Source: an uncultured Eubacteriales bacterium
Lineage (GTDB): Bacteria > Bacillota > Clostridia > Oscillospirales > Acutalibacteraceae
Length of the DNA: 64,000 nt
Assembly: GCA_905198155.1 (NCBI GenBank)
Contig: CAJKBQ010000001.1
Span: 1 to 64,000, forward strand
Direction of reading: 5' to 3'
How positions within the stretch are numbered: position 1 is the first letter of the stretch; every line of letters starts with the position of its first letter. Shown piece by piece: positions 25,467-34,660 of the stretch. The translations under genes and the position numbers were made by a program. Below the pieces are notes generated by a model that worked only from the letters and a program-made list of their open reading frames with translations, made no database searches and was not told where the DNA came from.

Positions 25467-27818
25467 ATGAAATCCATCACGCTGTCGGTTCGCCGCTTGA
25501 CCGAATTCCTGCTCGCCCGCGGCAGCATCGACGCCCGCGCCGGGCGCGGATTCGACCGTGCGCTGGAAGGCAGCCGGATTCACCGTAAGCTGCAAAAGGA
25601 AGGCGGCGAGGCGTACCGCGCCGAAGTCCCGCTCAGCGCCGAGATCGAATGCGGCGAATTCTGCTACACGCTCCAAGGCCGTGCCGACGGCATTCTGACG
25701 CAGGAAAACGGGATCACCATCGACGAGATCAAAACCACACAGCGCCCGATTGAACGTCTTGCAGAAGATTCGTACCCGTCGCACTGGGCGCAGGCGTGCT
25801 GCTACGGTTATATGCTCTGCACGCAGGACGCCCTCCCCGGCGTGACCGTCCGGCTGACGTACGTTCAAGCCGATTCCGGCGAAATCCGCCGCTTTTTTCG
25901 CGATTACACAGCCGCGCAGTTGACGGATTTTGTCTTTGACCTGCTGCGCCGCTATGAATCGTGGGCACGGCTGGAATGCGATGGCCGTGCAGTGCGGACG
26001 GCCGCGCTGCAGGCACTGCAATTTCCGTTCCCGGCTTACCGCGACGGTCAGCGCCGCATGGCGGCAGCAGTCTACCGCACCATTGCGGCGGGGGAACGGC
26101 TGTTTTGCTGTGCGCCGACCGGCATCGGCAAAACCATGTCGGCCCTTTTCCCGGCGCTCAAAGCGATGGGCATGGGAATGGGGGAGAAGCTGTTCTACCT
26201 GACCGCCAAAACCATTGCCGCCCGGTCGGCCGAAAATGCGCTGGCGCAGCTGCAATCGCAGCAAAGCGCGCCGTTCCTGCGCTGCCTGACGCTGACCGCC
26301 AAAGACAAAATCTGTATGCTGCCCGAGCGCATCTGTACGCCGGAAGCCTGCCCCTACGCCGACGGCTATTTCGACCGCGCGCGCGACGCCGTGTACGCGC
26401 TGCTGACGCGCGGCGGATCGCTGGACAGCACCGCCCTGCGCGCAGCCGCCGACGAATTCCGGGTCTGTCCGTACGAACTGTCGCTCGATCTTAGCCTGTG
26501 GTGCGACGTAATTGTATGCGATTACAACTACCTGCTGGATCCCGTGGTACATTTGCAGCGCTTTTTCGAAACACGCGGCGATTATATTATCCTAATGGAC
26601 GAAGCGCACAACGGCGTAGACCGCTGCCGCGATATGTTTTCGGCCGCCCTCCGCAAAACGGATTTTCTCGCACTGCGGAAAGCGCTCCCCAAGTCGCACC
26701 GCGCCCTGCGTACCGCGGCGGGCGGGATGAACCAAACGCTGCGCGCATTGCGCGACGACTGCGCGGAGGCCGGGAATGTCCAAGCGCTGCACGCATTTCC
26801 GGACGGCCTGCGCGCACCGTTGCAAAAATTTCTGCACGCCGCAGACGATTGGCTCGACGCGCATCGCGGCGACTGCCCGGCGCTGGAACAGCAGCTGCTG
26901 CCACTATATTTTGACGTGCGCTTTTTCGCCCGCATTGCCGAGCAGTTTGACGATACGTACGCCGTCCTGCTCACCCGCATCGGGTCGGATCTGACGGTCA
27001 AGCTGTTGTGCCTCGACCCCAGCGCACAGGTGGCGGCCGCATTGCGCAAAGGCCGCGCCGCAATCCTCTTTTCCGCAACGCTGTCGCCGCTCGATTACTA
27101 CCGGACGGTGCTCGGCGGGCCGGACGGCGCGCACACCCTGGGGCTGTCCAGTCCGTTTGATCCGCAGCACCTGGGGCTTTTTATCGCGTCAACGGTCAGT
27201 ACACGCTATGCCGACCGCGACAGCAGCATATATCCGATCGTTCGGCTGCTGCATACCATGATTCACGGACGAACCGGTCACTATATCGCCTATTTTCCAA
27301 GCTATGTGTATCTGGATGCCGTGTGGACACAGTTTTGCTTGTCTCACCCCGACGATCCGGCCGTGCGCCAGGAGCGGGGGATGGATGATGCTGCGCGCGC
27401 GGCGTTTTTGCAGCAATTCTGCGACGCACCGGACGCACCGCTGCTCGGGTTCTGCGTGTTGGGCGGCTCCTACGCGGAGGGCATCGACCTGACCGGCGAC
27501 CGATTGATCGGCACGGCCATTGTGGGCGTCGGACTGCCGCAAATTGGCCCGGAGCCGGATCTGCTGCGCGATTATTACAACGCACAGAACGGCGCCGGGT
27601 TCGACTACGCGTACCGCTTCCCCGGCATGAACAAAGTGCTGCAAGCGGCCGGGCGCGTCATCCGGACGGAGCACGACCGCGGGGTTGTTCTGCTGATCGA
27701 CGACCGGTTTGCGTCGCCGTCGTATCGCGCGCTGTTTCCGGCGCATTGGGCACACGCCCGGTGCACCACGCCGGAACGCCTGCCGCAGCAGCTGGCGGAT
27801 TTTTGGCGCACATCTTGA
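25467..27818 (+). CDS. PD-(D/E)XK nuclease fused to XPD/DinG-type helicase
   Basis: A 783-residue two-module enzyme. Residues 1-165 look like a RecB/Cas4-type nuclease: H40 in EGSRIHRKL, D74 in GRADGI, E87-x-K89 in IDEIKTT, and Q109-x3-Y113. Residues 185-783 are an iron-sulfur superfamily 2 helicase: Walker A APTGIGKT (216-223), four cysteines at 283, 290, 295 and 334, DEAH at 378-381, and motif VI QAAGRVIRTEHDRG. This suggests processing of flapped or recombining DNA. AAAGGAGG lies 12 bases before the ATG. The following MarR promoter begins inside its stop codon. Confidence 0.88.
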   Translation: MKSITLSVRRLTEFLLARGSIDARAGRGFDRALEGSRIHRKLQKEGGEAYRAEVPLSAEIECGEFCYTLQGRADGILTQENGITIDEIKTTQRPIERLAEDSYPSHWAQACCYGYMLCTQDALPGVTVRLTYVQADSGEIRRFFRDYTAAQLTDFVFDLLRRYESWARLECDGRAVRTAALQALQFPFPAYRDGQRRMAAAVYRTIAAGERLFCCAPTGIGKTMSALFPALKAMGMGMGEKLFYLTAKTIAARSAENALAQLQSQQSAPFLRCLTLTAKDKICMLPERICTPEACPYADGYFDRARDAVYALLTRGGSLDSTALRAAADEFRVCPYELSLDLSLWCDVIVCDYNYLLDPVVHLQRFFETRGDYIILMDEAHNGVDRCRDMFSAALRKTDFLALRKALPKSHRALRTAAGGMNQTLRALRDDCAEAGNVQALHAFPDGLRAPLQKFLHAADDWLDAHRGDCPALEQQLLPLYFDVRFFARIAEQFDDTYAVLLTRIGSDLTVKLLCLDPSAQVAAALRKGRAAILFSATLSPLDYYRTVLGGPDGAHTLGLSSPFDPQHLGLFIASTVSTRYADRDSSIYPIVRLLHTMIHGRTGHYIAYFPSYVYLDAVWTQFCLSHPDDPAVRQERGMDDAARAAFLQQFCDAPDAPLLGFCVLGGSYAEGIDLTGDRLIGTAIVGVGLPQIGPEPDLLRDYYNAQNGAGFDYAYRFPGMNKVLQAAGRVIRTEHDRGVVLLIDDRFASPSYRALFPAHWAHARCTTPERLPQQLADFWRTS

Positions 27819-27842
27819 CTTTCCGCGGGATTATGGTATAAT
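27815..27842 (+). promoter_or_regulatory. Promoter of the MarR gene
   Basis: TTGACT (27815-27820), 16 bases, TATAAT (27837-27842). The -35 hexamer overlaps the stop codon of the preceding helicase gene. Confidence 0.75.
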
Positions 27843-27848
27843 AGATTT

Positions 27849-27862
27849 AATCGTTAACGATT
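27849..27862. promoter_or_regulatory. MarR-type operator palindrome
   Basis: AATCGTTAACGATT is a perfect 14-bp palindrome centred about 13 bases past the -10, over the expected transcription start. This is a typical site for MarR autorepression. Confidence 0.75.
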
Positions 27863-27900
27863 CATTCACAACAAATCAAGACTGAAAGGAGCGCCCCACT

Positions 27901-28359
27901 ATGAAATCATCGCTGCGCGAAACGGAACGCGAGTTCCGGGAAGTTCATCATATGCACCGCCGCTTGGTCGAAAAGCGCGTAGAGCAAACGGGCGTGTTCC
28001 GCAGCCAGCACATGACGCTGATGTACATCTCGTCGCACGAAGGCTGTTCCCAAAAAGAGATTGCCGATGCATATCAGATCTCCGGCGCTGCCGTGGCGGT
28101 CAACCTCAAAAAACTGGAGAAAATGGGGTTGGTGGAGCGCGTGTGCGACACGCACGACAGCCGCTGCAACCGCATTACAATCACCCCGGCCGGTGCAGAC
28201 GTCGTGCGCCGCAGCCGCTGCATCTTTGAAATGATCGATAACCGGATGTTTTCCACCCTGACGCCGGACGAATTGGCCGTATTCCGCCGTTGTTTGGACA
28301 AAATCCGCGACCAGCTGATCGAAATGATCGATGAAGCCGACGCGGGAGAGTCCACGTAA
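27901..28359 (+). CDS. MarR-family transcriptional regulator
   Basis: A 152-residue winged-helix repressor. The recognition region reads SQKEIADAYQISGAAVAVNLKKLEKMGLVERV, the wing DTHDSRCNRITITPAGADVV, and dimerisation helices flank both. GAAAGGAG lies 9 bases before the ATG. It has its own promoter with a perfect palindrome over the start site and its own terminator, so it is a single-gene unit. No transporter or redox gene that it would normally control is adjacent; the ligand and distant targets are unknown. Confidence 0.93.
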   Translation: MKSSLRETEREFREVHHMHRRLVEKRVEQTGVFRSQHMTLMYISSHEGCSQKEIADAYQISGAAVAVNLKKLEKMGLVERVCDTHDSRCNRITITPAGADVVRRSRCIFEMIDNRMFSTLTPDELAVFRRCLDKIRDQLIEMIDEADAGEST

Positions 28360-28384
28360 ACATCCGAAATCTTTTCCCAAAATC

Positions 28385-28420
28385 AAAGACGTCCTTGCCC
28401 AGTGCAAAGACGTCTTTTTT
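28385..28420 (+). terminator. Terminator of the MarR gene
   Basis: Stem AAAGACGTC (28385-28393) with GACGTCTTT (28409-28417), followed by T residues to 28420. It ends 5 bases before the convergent amylase stop. Confidence 0.85.
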
Positions 28421-28424
28421 ATGC

Positions 28425-30287
28425 TTATTCCGCGTGCGACGCGTACAGAATCGCCGCCGATTCACCGGGCATGCACCATTCGGTGCACGTCGGCGCAGTT
28501 CCGATCAACGCCTCGGCAGCCTCCCACCCGTCGGGAACGGTCAGTGTCCGCGGTTCCGCAGCAGCATTGCATACGCACAGCAGCCGATCCTGCTCCGAAC
28601 TGCGCTCAAACGCCAGCAGCGGCCCGTCGGCGCAAATGCACCGGAATGCGCCGGATTTCAGGCAGTCCGCCCGACGCCGGATCTGCCCCAGCCGCCGGAA
28701 ATATGCCGTCAACGATTCGTCACGGTGCGCCCACGGATACGTCCCGCGGTTGAACGGATCGGCATACCCGGCCATCCCGGCCTCGTCGCCGTAATAAATC
28801 GACGGAACCCCCGGCAGGCAGAACTGCACAGCGGCCGCCGCTTTGAGCCGCGCAATGCCGTGCGCGCGCTGCGGTTCGGTCATCCCGTGCGACGCTTGCC
28901 ATTCGCGTCCGCGTCCGCGCAGCGGTTCGCCGCCCAGCACGGTCAACACACGTTCGGTATCGTGCGTGCCCAGCGGGTTCATCAGCAGCCGAATCACCAT
29001 CGGCGGGTAGTGTTCCAGCACCGATTCCACCGTTTCCGCCAGCAGGCCGGCGTCCTGCTGCAGGATATAATGCAGCAGCCCCGTGCGGAACGGGTAATTC
29101 ATCACGCTGTCCAGCTGCGCGCCGGTCAGGTATCGCCGCCGATGTCCATAGCTTTCTTTGTTGGACGCATCTTCCCACACCTCGCCCAGCAGAATCGCCT
29201 CCGGGTCGGATTGCTTCACGGACACGCGCAGCGCGTCCAGCAAACTGTCCGGCAGTTCATCCGCCACGTCCAGCCGCCATCCCGCTGTCCCGCACCGAAT
29301 CCACCGGTCGGAAATCCCGCCCGGCGCAGTGATATAGCGGTGGAACGCTTCCGACTGGTGCCGGATGGCCGGCAGCGTGTCGAATCCCCACCACGACGCG
29401 TACGCATTCGGCCACTGCGAAAACGAATACCAGTCGGCATACGGCGACTGCATCGATTGATACGCGCCAAGCTCCGGGTACCGGCCATATCGGTTGAAAT
29501 ACCGGCTGTCGCTGCCCGTGTGGTTAAATACCCCGTCCAGCAGCACGCGCATTCCGCGCCGCCGCGCTTCCGCGCACAGCGTCCGCAAATCTGCTTCCGT
29601 CCCCAGCATGGGATCCACGCGCTCGTAGTCGGCGGTATTGTACCGATGATTGGCGTGCGCCTCAAATATCGGGTTCAGGTACAGGCAGGTGACGCCCAGC
29701 GCCTGCAGTTCGTCCAGCTGTTCGGTAATTCCGGGCAGATTCCCGCCGAAGTAGTCGTTGTTCCGAATCTCGCCGTCTGCGTCCGGCCGCCAATCCGGGG
29801 AATCGTCCCAATTGTCGTGCAGCTTGCGGTCGGCCGGAAAGTCGGCCGTCATGGGCGCGCGGCGGTAACGGTCGGGGAAAATCTGATATATCACGCCGCC
29901 GCACAGCCAATCCGGCGTCCGAAACTGCGGATCGTACACCGTCAGCTGGAAACTGTCGGCACTTTCAAATTGACCGTATCCGCCAACCGTCCGGTGAATC
30001 GATTGCAGCCCGCATCCGGTGTTCAGCCGGAAGCTGTACCAGTACAGCCCGCTGCGCGCCGGCTGATAGTCGCACTCCCACCACTCGTGGTCCCAGCCGT
30101 CCATTCCGCACCAAAACATGGAATAGTTGGATGCTTCCTTGTCGGAATCGTACCGAATCGAAAAAAAAGCCGCGCTGCAACCGAGCGAACGCGGCAATCG
30201 GATTTTCAGGTGCAGGTTGCCGCCAACCGGCAGCGCCCCGCAGGGATTCCGGTAAACGGAATCCCGTGAACAAAACATCGTATCCAT
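28425..30287 (-). CDS. GH13 alpha-amylase/neopullulanase-like hydrolase
   Basis: A cytosolic alpha-glucan hydrolase of 620 residues without a signal peptide. An N-terminal beta domain of about 120 residues precedes the TIM barrel. The four GH13 motifs are complete: DGVFNHT (I), GWRLDVADE (II, nucleophile Asp), LLGEVW (III, acid Glu) and LGTHDTE (IV). The layout matches maltodextrin-acting neopullulanases. The ATG lies 3 bases after the glgP stop, so the two are translationally coupled, and together they should degrade glycogen or imported maltodextrin to glucose-1-phosphate and short sugars. Confidence 0.92.
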   Translation of the reverse strand: MDTMFCSRDSVYRNPCGALPVGGNLHLKIRLPRSLGCSAAFFSIRYDSDKEASNYSMFWCGMDGWDHEWWECDYQPARSGLYWYSFRLNTGCGLQSIHRTVGGYGQFESADSFQLTVYDPQFRTPDWLCGGVIYQIFPDRYRRAPMTADFPADRKLHDNWDDSPDWRPDADGEIRNNDYFGGNLPGITEQLDELQALGVTCLYLNPIFEAHANHRYNTADYERVDPMLGTEADLRTLCAEARRRGMRVLLDGVFNHTGSDSRYFNRYGRYPELGAYQSMQSPYADWYSFSQWPNAYASWWGFDTLPAIRHQSEAFHRYITAPGGISDRWIRCGTAGWRLDVADELPDSLLDALRVSVKQSDPEAILLGEVWEDASNKESYGHRRRYLTGAQLDSVMNYPFRTGLLHYILQQDAGLLAETVESVLEHYPPMVIRLLMNPLGTHDTERVLTVLGGEPLRGRGREWQASHGMTEPQRAHGIARLKAAAAVQFCLPGVPSIYYGDEAGMAGYADPFNRGTYPWAHRDESLTAYFRRLGQIRRRADCLKSGAFRCICADGPLLAFERSSEQDRLLCVCNAAAEPRTLTVPDGWEAAEALIGTAPTCTEWCMPGESAAILYASHAE

Positions 30288-30290
30288 CGC

Positions 30291-32705
30291 TTATTTCTGC
30301 GCGACCGGTTCTGCGCCCCAGATCGTCGTCGCATAATCCCGGATCGCGCGGTCGGCGGAGAAAATCCCCGCGCCGGCAATGTTGGTCAGCGACATCCGGT
30401 TCCACTGCGCCGGATTGCGGTACACCTGCGCAATCTGCGCCTGCTTGGCAGCGTAGTCCGCGTAGTCCGCCAGCACCATATACGGGTCGCGGTTCAGCAG
30501 GCAGTCGGCAATGCTGCGCAGATCGACCCCGCCCATCCCGGCGTACAGCTGATCGATGGCGCGGCGAATCTCCGGATTGTGCTCGTAATACGTGCGCGGA
30601 TTGTACCCGGTGCGTTTCAGCGTCGCCACTTCATTGGTCTGCATCCCGAACAGGAAGATATTGTCGCGCCCCACGGATTCGCAGATTTCCACGTTGGCGC
30701 CGTCCAGCGTCCCAAGCGTCAGCGCGCCGTTAATCATCAGCTTCATGTTGCCCGTGCCGGACGCTTCGGTTCCCGCGAGCGAAATCTGCTCGCTGATCTC
30801 CGCCGCAGGCATCAGCTTTTCGGCGACCGTCACGCGGTAATCCTCCAGGAAAACCACCTTCATCATATTGTGAATCAGCGGATCATTGTTGACCACGTTG
30901 CCCAGCGTGACGATAAACCGGATGATTTCCTTCGCGAAGTAATAGCCCGGCGCGGCTTTGGCGCCGAAAATCCAGGTATGGGGGACAAAGTCCATGTTGG
31001 GATCGTCGCGCAGTTTCAGATATGTGGAAAGGATATACAGCGCATTCAGCAGCTGCCGTTTGTACTCGTGCAGCCGCTTGACCTGAACGTCAAACAGCGA
31101 ATCCGGATCCACCGTCACGCGATTATGCTTCAAGATATACCGCGCGAAATCGGCCTTGTTTTCCCGTTTGATCCGGGCCAGCGCTTCCAGCGCCGCGCCG
31201 TCGTCCCGCAGCGGAAGCAGGTTTTTCAGCTCCGCCGCATCGCGGATGAACCCGTCGCCGATCTGCTCGGTGATGAACGCGCTCAGCTGCGGATTCGACT
31301 GGCACAGCCAGCGCCGGTGCGCAATGCCGTTGGTCACGTTCTTGAACTTGTACGGCATTACCGTGTAAAAATCGTGGAAAACGGTTTCCTTCAAAATATC
31401 GCTGTGCAGCCGCGACACGCCGTTGATGGAATGGCACGCCGCCACGGCCAGATTCGCCATTTTCACCACGCCGTCGCGCACAATCGACATCCGCGCGACG
31501 ATTTCCTGATTGCCGCCCGTCAGCCGTTCCACGTCCTGGCAGAACCGGCGGTTGATCTCGCACACAATCTGGTAAATACGCGGCAGCCGGGTTTTGAACA
31601 GATCCTCGGCCCAGCATTCGAGCGCCTCCTGCATCACGGTGTGGTTGGTGTACGCAAACGTCCGCGTGACCAAATCCCACGCATGATCCCACGTCAGCCC
31701 GCATTCGTCCAGCAGAATCCGCATGAACTCCGGAATCGCCAGCACGGGGTGCGTGTCGTTGAGGTGAATCGAGATTTTCTCCGGGATGTTGTCCAGCGTG
31801 CCGAATGCGCGCAGGTGTTCGTAAATGATATCCTGAACCGTTGCCGAAACCAGGAAATACTGCTGCGACAGCCGCAGACTTTTTCCTTCGCGGTGATTGT
31901 CGCCCGGGTACAGCACCTTGGTGATGGCTTCCGCCATTGCTTTCTGCTCGATGGCGCGCATATACTCGCCGTCGTTGAACAGCGTCATATTGAATTCCTG
32001 CGACTCTGCCTTCCACAGCCGCAGCACGCTCACGCCCTCGCCGCCTTCGCCGGACACCATCATGTCGTACGGCACGGCGGTGATTTCTTTCGCATTGTGC
32101 AGATACACCGTGTGATACGGGCCGTCCCAGCTGTCCGTCAGCGTTCCGTCAAACATCACTTTCACGCTGTTTTCCGGATGCGGCATCAGCCACACATTGC
32201 CGCCCGGCAGCCACGAATCCGGCAGCTCCGTCTGCCACCCGTCCACGATCTTCTGGCGGAAAATCCCATATTCATACAGCAGCGAATACCCGGTGGCGGG
32301 GTACCCCTGCGTCGCGAGCGCATCCAAAAAGCATGCGGCCAGCCGCCCCAGTCCGCCGTTGCCCAGCCCGGCGTCCGGTTCGCATTCATACACCTGCCGC
32401 AGATTCACCCCGTAATCGGCCAGCGCGCTTTCGGTCGCCGCTTGCAGTCCCAGATTGTACAGGTTGTTTTTCAGCGAACGCCCCATCAGGAATTCCATGC
32501 ACAGATAGTAAATTTTCTTGCAGCTTTGCGCTTCGGCGCGCTTCATAAATTCGGTGCGCTTCTGCATCAGTAAATCGCGCACAATCAGCGCGAGCGCAAA
32601 ATAAAATTGATCGTCCGTTGCTTCCATCGGCTCCACCGACAGCGTGTGCGACAGCTTTGCGGCAATCAGTTCTTTCATTTCCCCAGACGAGAGTGGGTTT
32701 TTCAT
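30291..32705 (-). CDS. glgP: Glycogen/starch/alpha-glucan phosphorylase
   Basis: Releases glucose-1-phosphate from alpha-1,4-glucans using phosphate and pyridoxal phosphate. The protein has 804 residues. The cofactor-site signature GTEASGTGNMKLMINGALTL is intact with its Schiff-base lysine, and glycosyltransferase-type motifs such as GNGGLGRLAACFLDALAT and the HLNDTHP segment are present. The ATG at 32705 is chosen for a GGAGG 8 bases upstream. It is the first gene of an operon with the GH13 enzyme, transcribed from the promoter at 32781-32809. Confidence 0.96.
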   Translation of the reverse strand: MKNPLSSGEMKELIAAKLSHTLSVEPMEATDDQFYFALALIVRDLLMQKRTEFMKRAEAQSCKKIYYLCMEFLMGRSLKNNLYNLGLQAATESALADYGVNLRQVYECEPDAGLGNGGLGRLAACFLDALATQGYPATGYSLLYEYGIFRQKIVDGWQTELPDSWLPGGNVWLMPHPENSVKVMFDGTLTDSWDGPYHTVYLHNAKEITAVPYDMMVSGEGGEGVSVLRLWKAESQEFNMTLFNDGEYMRAIEQKAMAEAITKVLYPGDNHREGKSLRLSQQYFLVSATVQDIIYEHLRAFGTLDNIPEKISIHLNDTHPVLAIPEFMRILLDECGLTWDHAWDLVTRTFAYTNHTVMQEALECWAEDLFKTRLPRIYQIVCEINRRFCQDVERLTGGNQEIVARMSIVRDGVVKMANLAVAACHSINGVSRLHSDILKETVFHDFYTVMPYKFKNVTNGIAHRRWLCQSNPQLSAFITEQIGDGFIRDAAELKNLLPLRDDGAALEALARIKRENKADFARYILKHNRVTVDPDSLFDVQVKRLHEYKRQLLNALYILSTYLKLRDDPNMDFVPHTWIFGAKAAPGYYFAKEIIRFIVTLGNVVNNDPLIHNMMKVVFLEDYRVTVAEKLMPAAEISEQISLAGTEASGTGNMKLMINGALTLGTLDGANVEICESVGRDNIFLFGMQTNEVATLKRTGYNPRTYYEHNPEIRRAIDQLYAGMGGVDLRSIADCLLNRDPYMVLADYADYAAKQAQIAQVYRNPAQWNRMSLTNIAGAGIFSADRAIRDYATTIWGAEPVAQK

Positions 32706-33261
32706 GGACGTAACCTCCAGACCGGTCTCCGGCAGCCGGTTGCCGCCGGGATATTTTACGAGTAAATTTCTAATACTACTATTATACGCTATTTTTTGAA
32801 AGAAAACAATTGACAAATCAAAAACAATTCATTACGACGGTGCCGCAGAATTCGTTCAAATGCATAAAAAACGCAGAAAAAGTCGATATTGGGAACCAGG
32901 CTGTACACATCGCACAAAAAATCCTCGCAGCGATGCAGCGACTCCGGAATCGATTGCACCGCTGCGTATCTGAACGCGCGCCGGAATTCTCGGCGCACGG
33001 AAAGCGTGTGTGCCTACTCCATTTTATTCATCCGCCGAAAAGTGTGCGACAAAAATCCAGCAGGGGAAATCGTCGGCAAGAATCTTCCCGCGCCGCGCAC
33101 CGCCGCGCCCGATCTCCATGAAGTGGCGGAATCGCGCAGAAACTGGGCTTCATAAATCCCCGTTCCCGGCGGTACAATACCATTGTTTCGCCGGAACGCC
33201 GGCGGAATGACGCATTCAAAAAACGGAATTTGGAATTTTCAAAAAAGGGAGGCTCGGAATT
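32706..33261. other. Gene-free region between glgP and spoIVB
   Basis: About 555 bases. The left 105 bases contain the glgP leader and promoter, and the right end holds the spoIVB ribosome site. The middle (about 32820-33200) has open frames of up to 100 codons, but none has a ribosome site or recognisable product. I found no confident RNA gene in it. Confidence 0.5.
32781..32809 (-). promoter_or_regulatory. Predicted promoter of glgP-amylase
   Basis: Minus-strand TTGTTT (32804-32809), 17 bases, TATAAT (32781-32786). The leader to the ATG at 32705 is about 70 bases. Confidence 0.6.
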
Positions 33262-34470
33262 TTGAAAAATTGCTGCAAAAAATGCCGTACCGGCCGATGG
33301 GTACGATCCGGTGCGGTGATATTATCGGCTGTCCTGCTGATATTATTCGGCGCCGGGCTGTGGTGCGGGACAAAAATGCCGGAAACCTTTCGGGTTTCCG
33401 ATCCCGGCACGTTCCGGCTGAACGGCGGGTGCTGGACGGTAACGCCCGGTACCGCGCAATCCGGCGAACTGAAACTGTTTTCCATACCGATCAAAGAGGT
33501 ATCGGTGACGTCCGTGGATCGAACCACCGTCACACTCGGCGGCACGCCGTTCGGTCTGAAACTGTATACGGAAGGCGCGCTGATTGTCGGGCTGGTGGAC
33601 GTAGACACCGCATCCGGTTCCTGCTGTCCGGCGTCGCAGGCCGGGCTGCAAGTGGGGGATGTGATCCGCGCCATCAACGGCACGTCGGTTCAAAGCAATC
33701 GCGACGCCGCGCAGCGCATCCAGGAAAGCGGCGGCCGCGCGATGACGGTGGAGTATGAGCGCGACGGCACGCGCCGAACCGCGCAGGTCACACCGCAGCA
33801 GTCCGTCGGCAGCGGCGCATACAAAGCCGGCCTGTGGATCAAAGACAGCTGCGCCGGAATCGGCACGCTGACGTATGTGACGGACGACGGCGTTTTTGCC
33901 GGGCTGGGGCACGGCATCACGGACCCGGATACGGAAGCGCTGATGCCGGTTCAGTACGGCGAGATCGTTCCCGTTCAGCTGATTGGCGTCACCAAAGGCG
34001 CACGCGGCGCGCCGGGCGAATTAAAAGGCTGCTTCACGTCGGACGAAGTCCAGGGCTTGCTGCATCTCAACACCGCCGTGGGCGTCTACGGCCAAATCCG
34101 TGCGCCGATATCCGGCCGCCGCGTGGAGCTGGCGCTCAAACAGGAGGTCTGCCGCGGCGAGGCGCAGATCTGGACGACCGTGACGGGCGACCAGCCGCAG
34201 GCATACACCGTCCGCATCGAGCGCATCTGCTACGACGACGACGCCCGCACGCAGAATATGATTATCCATGTGACCGACCCGGCCCTCCTGCGGGAAACGG
34301 GCGGAATCGTCCAAGGGCTTTCCGGATCGCCGCTGCTCCAAAATGACCGCCTGGTCGGCGCAGTGACACACGTATTTGTCAACGACCCCACGCGCGGATA
34401 TGCGATTTTTGCCGAAAATATGCAGGTCGAAAGCGCCCGAATCGCCGCGCTGCTGCGGTCTGCCGCGTAA
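33262..34470 (+). CDS. spoIVB: SpoIVB serine peptidase (stage IV sporulation)
   Basis: A forespore-secreted peptidase of family S55 that triggers pro-sigma-K processing in the mother cell. The 402 residues comprise an N-terminal membrane anchor (about 15-37), a PDZ domain (AGLQVGDVIRAINGTSVQS) and a catalytic domain with histidine in GLGHGITDPD and serine in QGLSGSPLLQ. The start is TTG at 33262, 9 bases after GGGAGG. The gene is followed by spo0A, the conserved order in endospore formers. A forespore promoter is expected upstream, but I could not place one with confidence. Confidence 0.95.
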   Translation: MKNCCKKCRTGRWVRSGAVILSAVLLILFGAGLWCGTKMPETFRVSDPGTFRLNGGCWTVTPGTAQSGELKLFSIPIKEVSVTSVDRTTVTLGGTPFGLKLYTEGALIVGLVDVDTASGSCCPASQAGLQVGDVIRAINGTSVQSNRDAAQRIQESGGRAMTVEYERDGTRRTAQVTPQQSVGSGAYKAGLWIKDSCAGIGTLTYVTDDGVFAGLGHGITDPDTEALMPVQYGEIVPVQLIGVTKGARGAPGELKGCFTSDEVQGLLHLNTAVGVYGQIRAPISGRRVELALKQEVCRGEAQIWTTVTGDQPQAYTVRIERICYDDDARTQNMIIHVTDPALLRETGGIVQGLSGSPLLQNDRLVGAVTHVFVNDPTRGYAIFAENMQVESARIAALLRSAA

Positions 34471-34478
34471 AAACAAAG

Positions 34479-34516
34479 GCGAATCCGATCGCAGTATGTA
34501 CCGCCTTCGGATTCGT
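34479..34516. terminator. Hairpin between spoIVB and spo0A
   Basis: GCGAATCCGA (34479-34488) pairs with TCGGATTCGT (34507-34516). The T-tract is poor on the plus strand, so termination may be partial. Confidence 0.5.
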
Positions 34517-34563
34517 CAAAACTGAAAAATTTGCAAAAAACCAAAAATTCTCAGAAAATGGTA

Positions 34564-34592
34564 TTGACAAACAAAGAATAAAGTGGTATTAT
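34564..34592 (+). promoter_or_regulatory. Predicted sigma-A promoter of spo0A
   Basis: TTGACA (34564-34569), 17 bases, TATTAT (34587-34592), 68 bases before the ATG. Confidence 0.7.
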
Positions 34593-34660
34593 GTGGTAGA
34601 AGCAAATCCCAAATAAACCCATATAAACGCGAAATCAACACATAACGGAGGAAATCAAAC

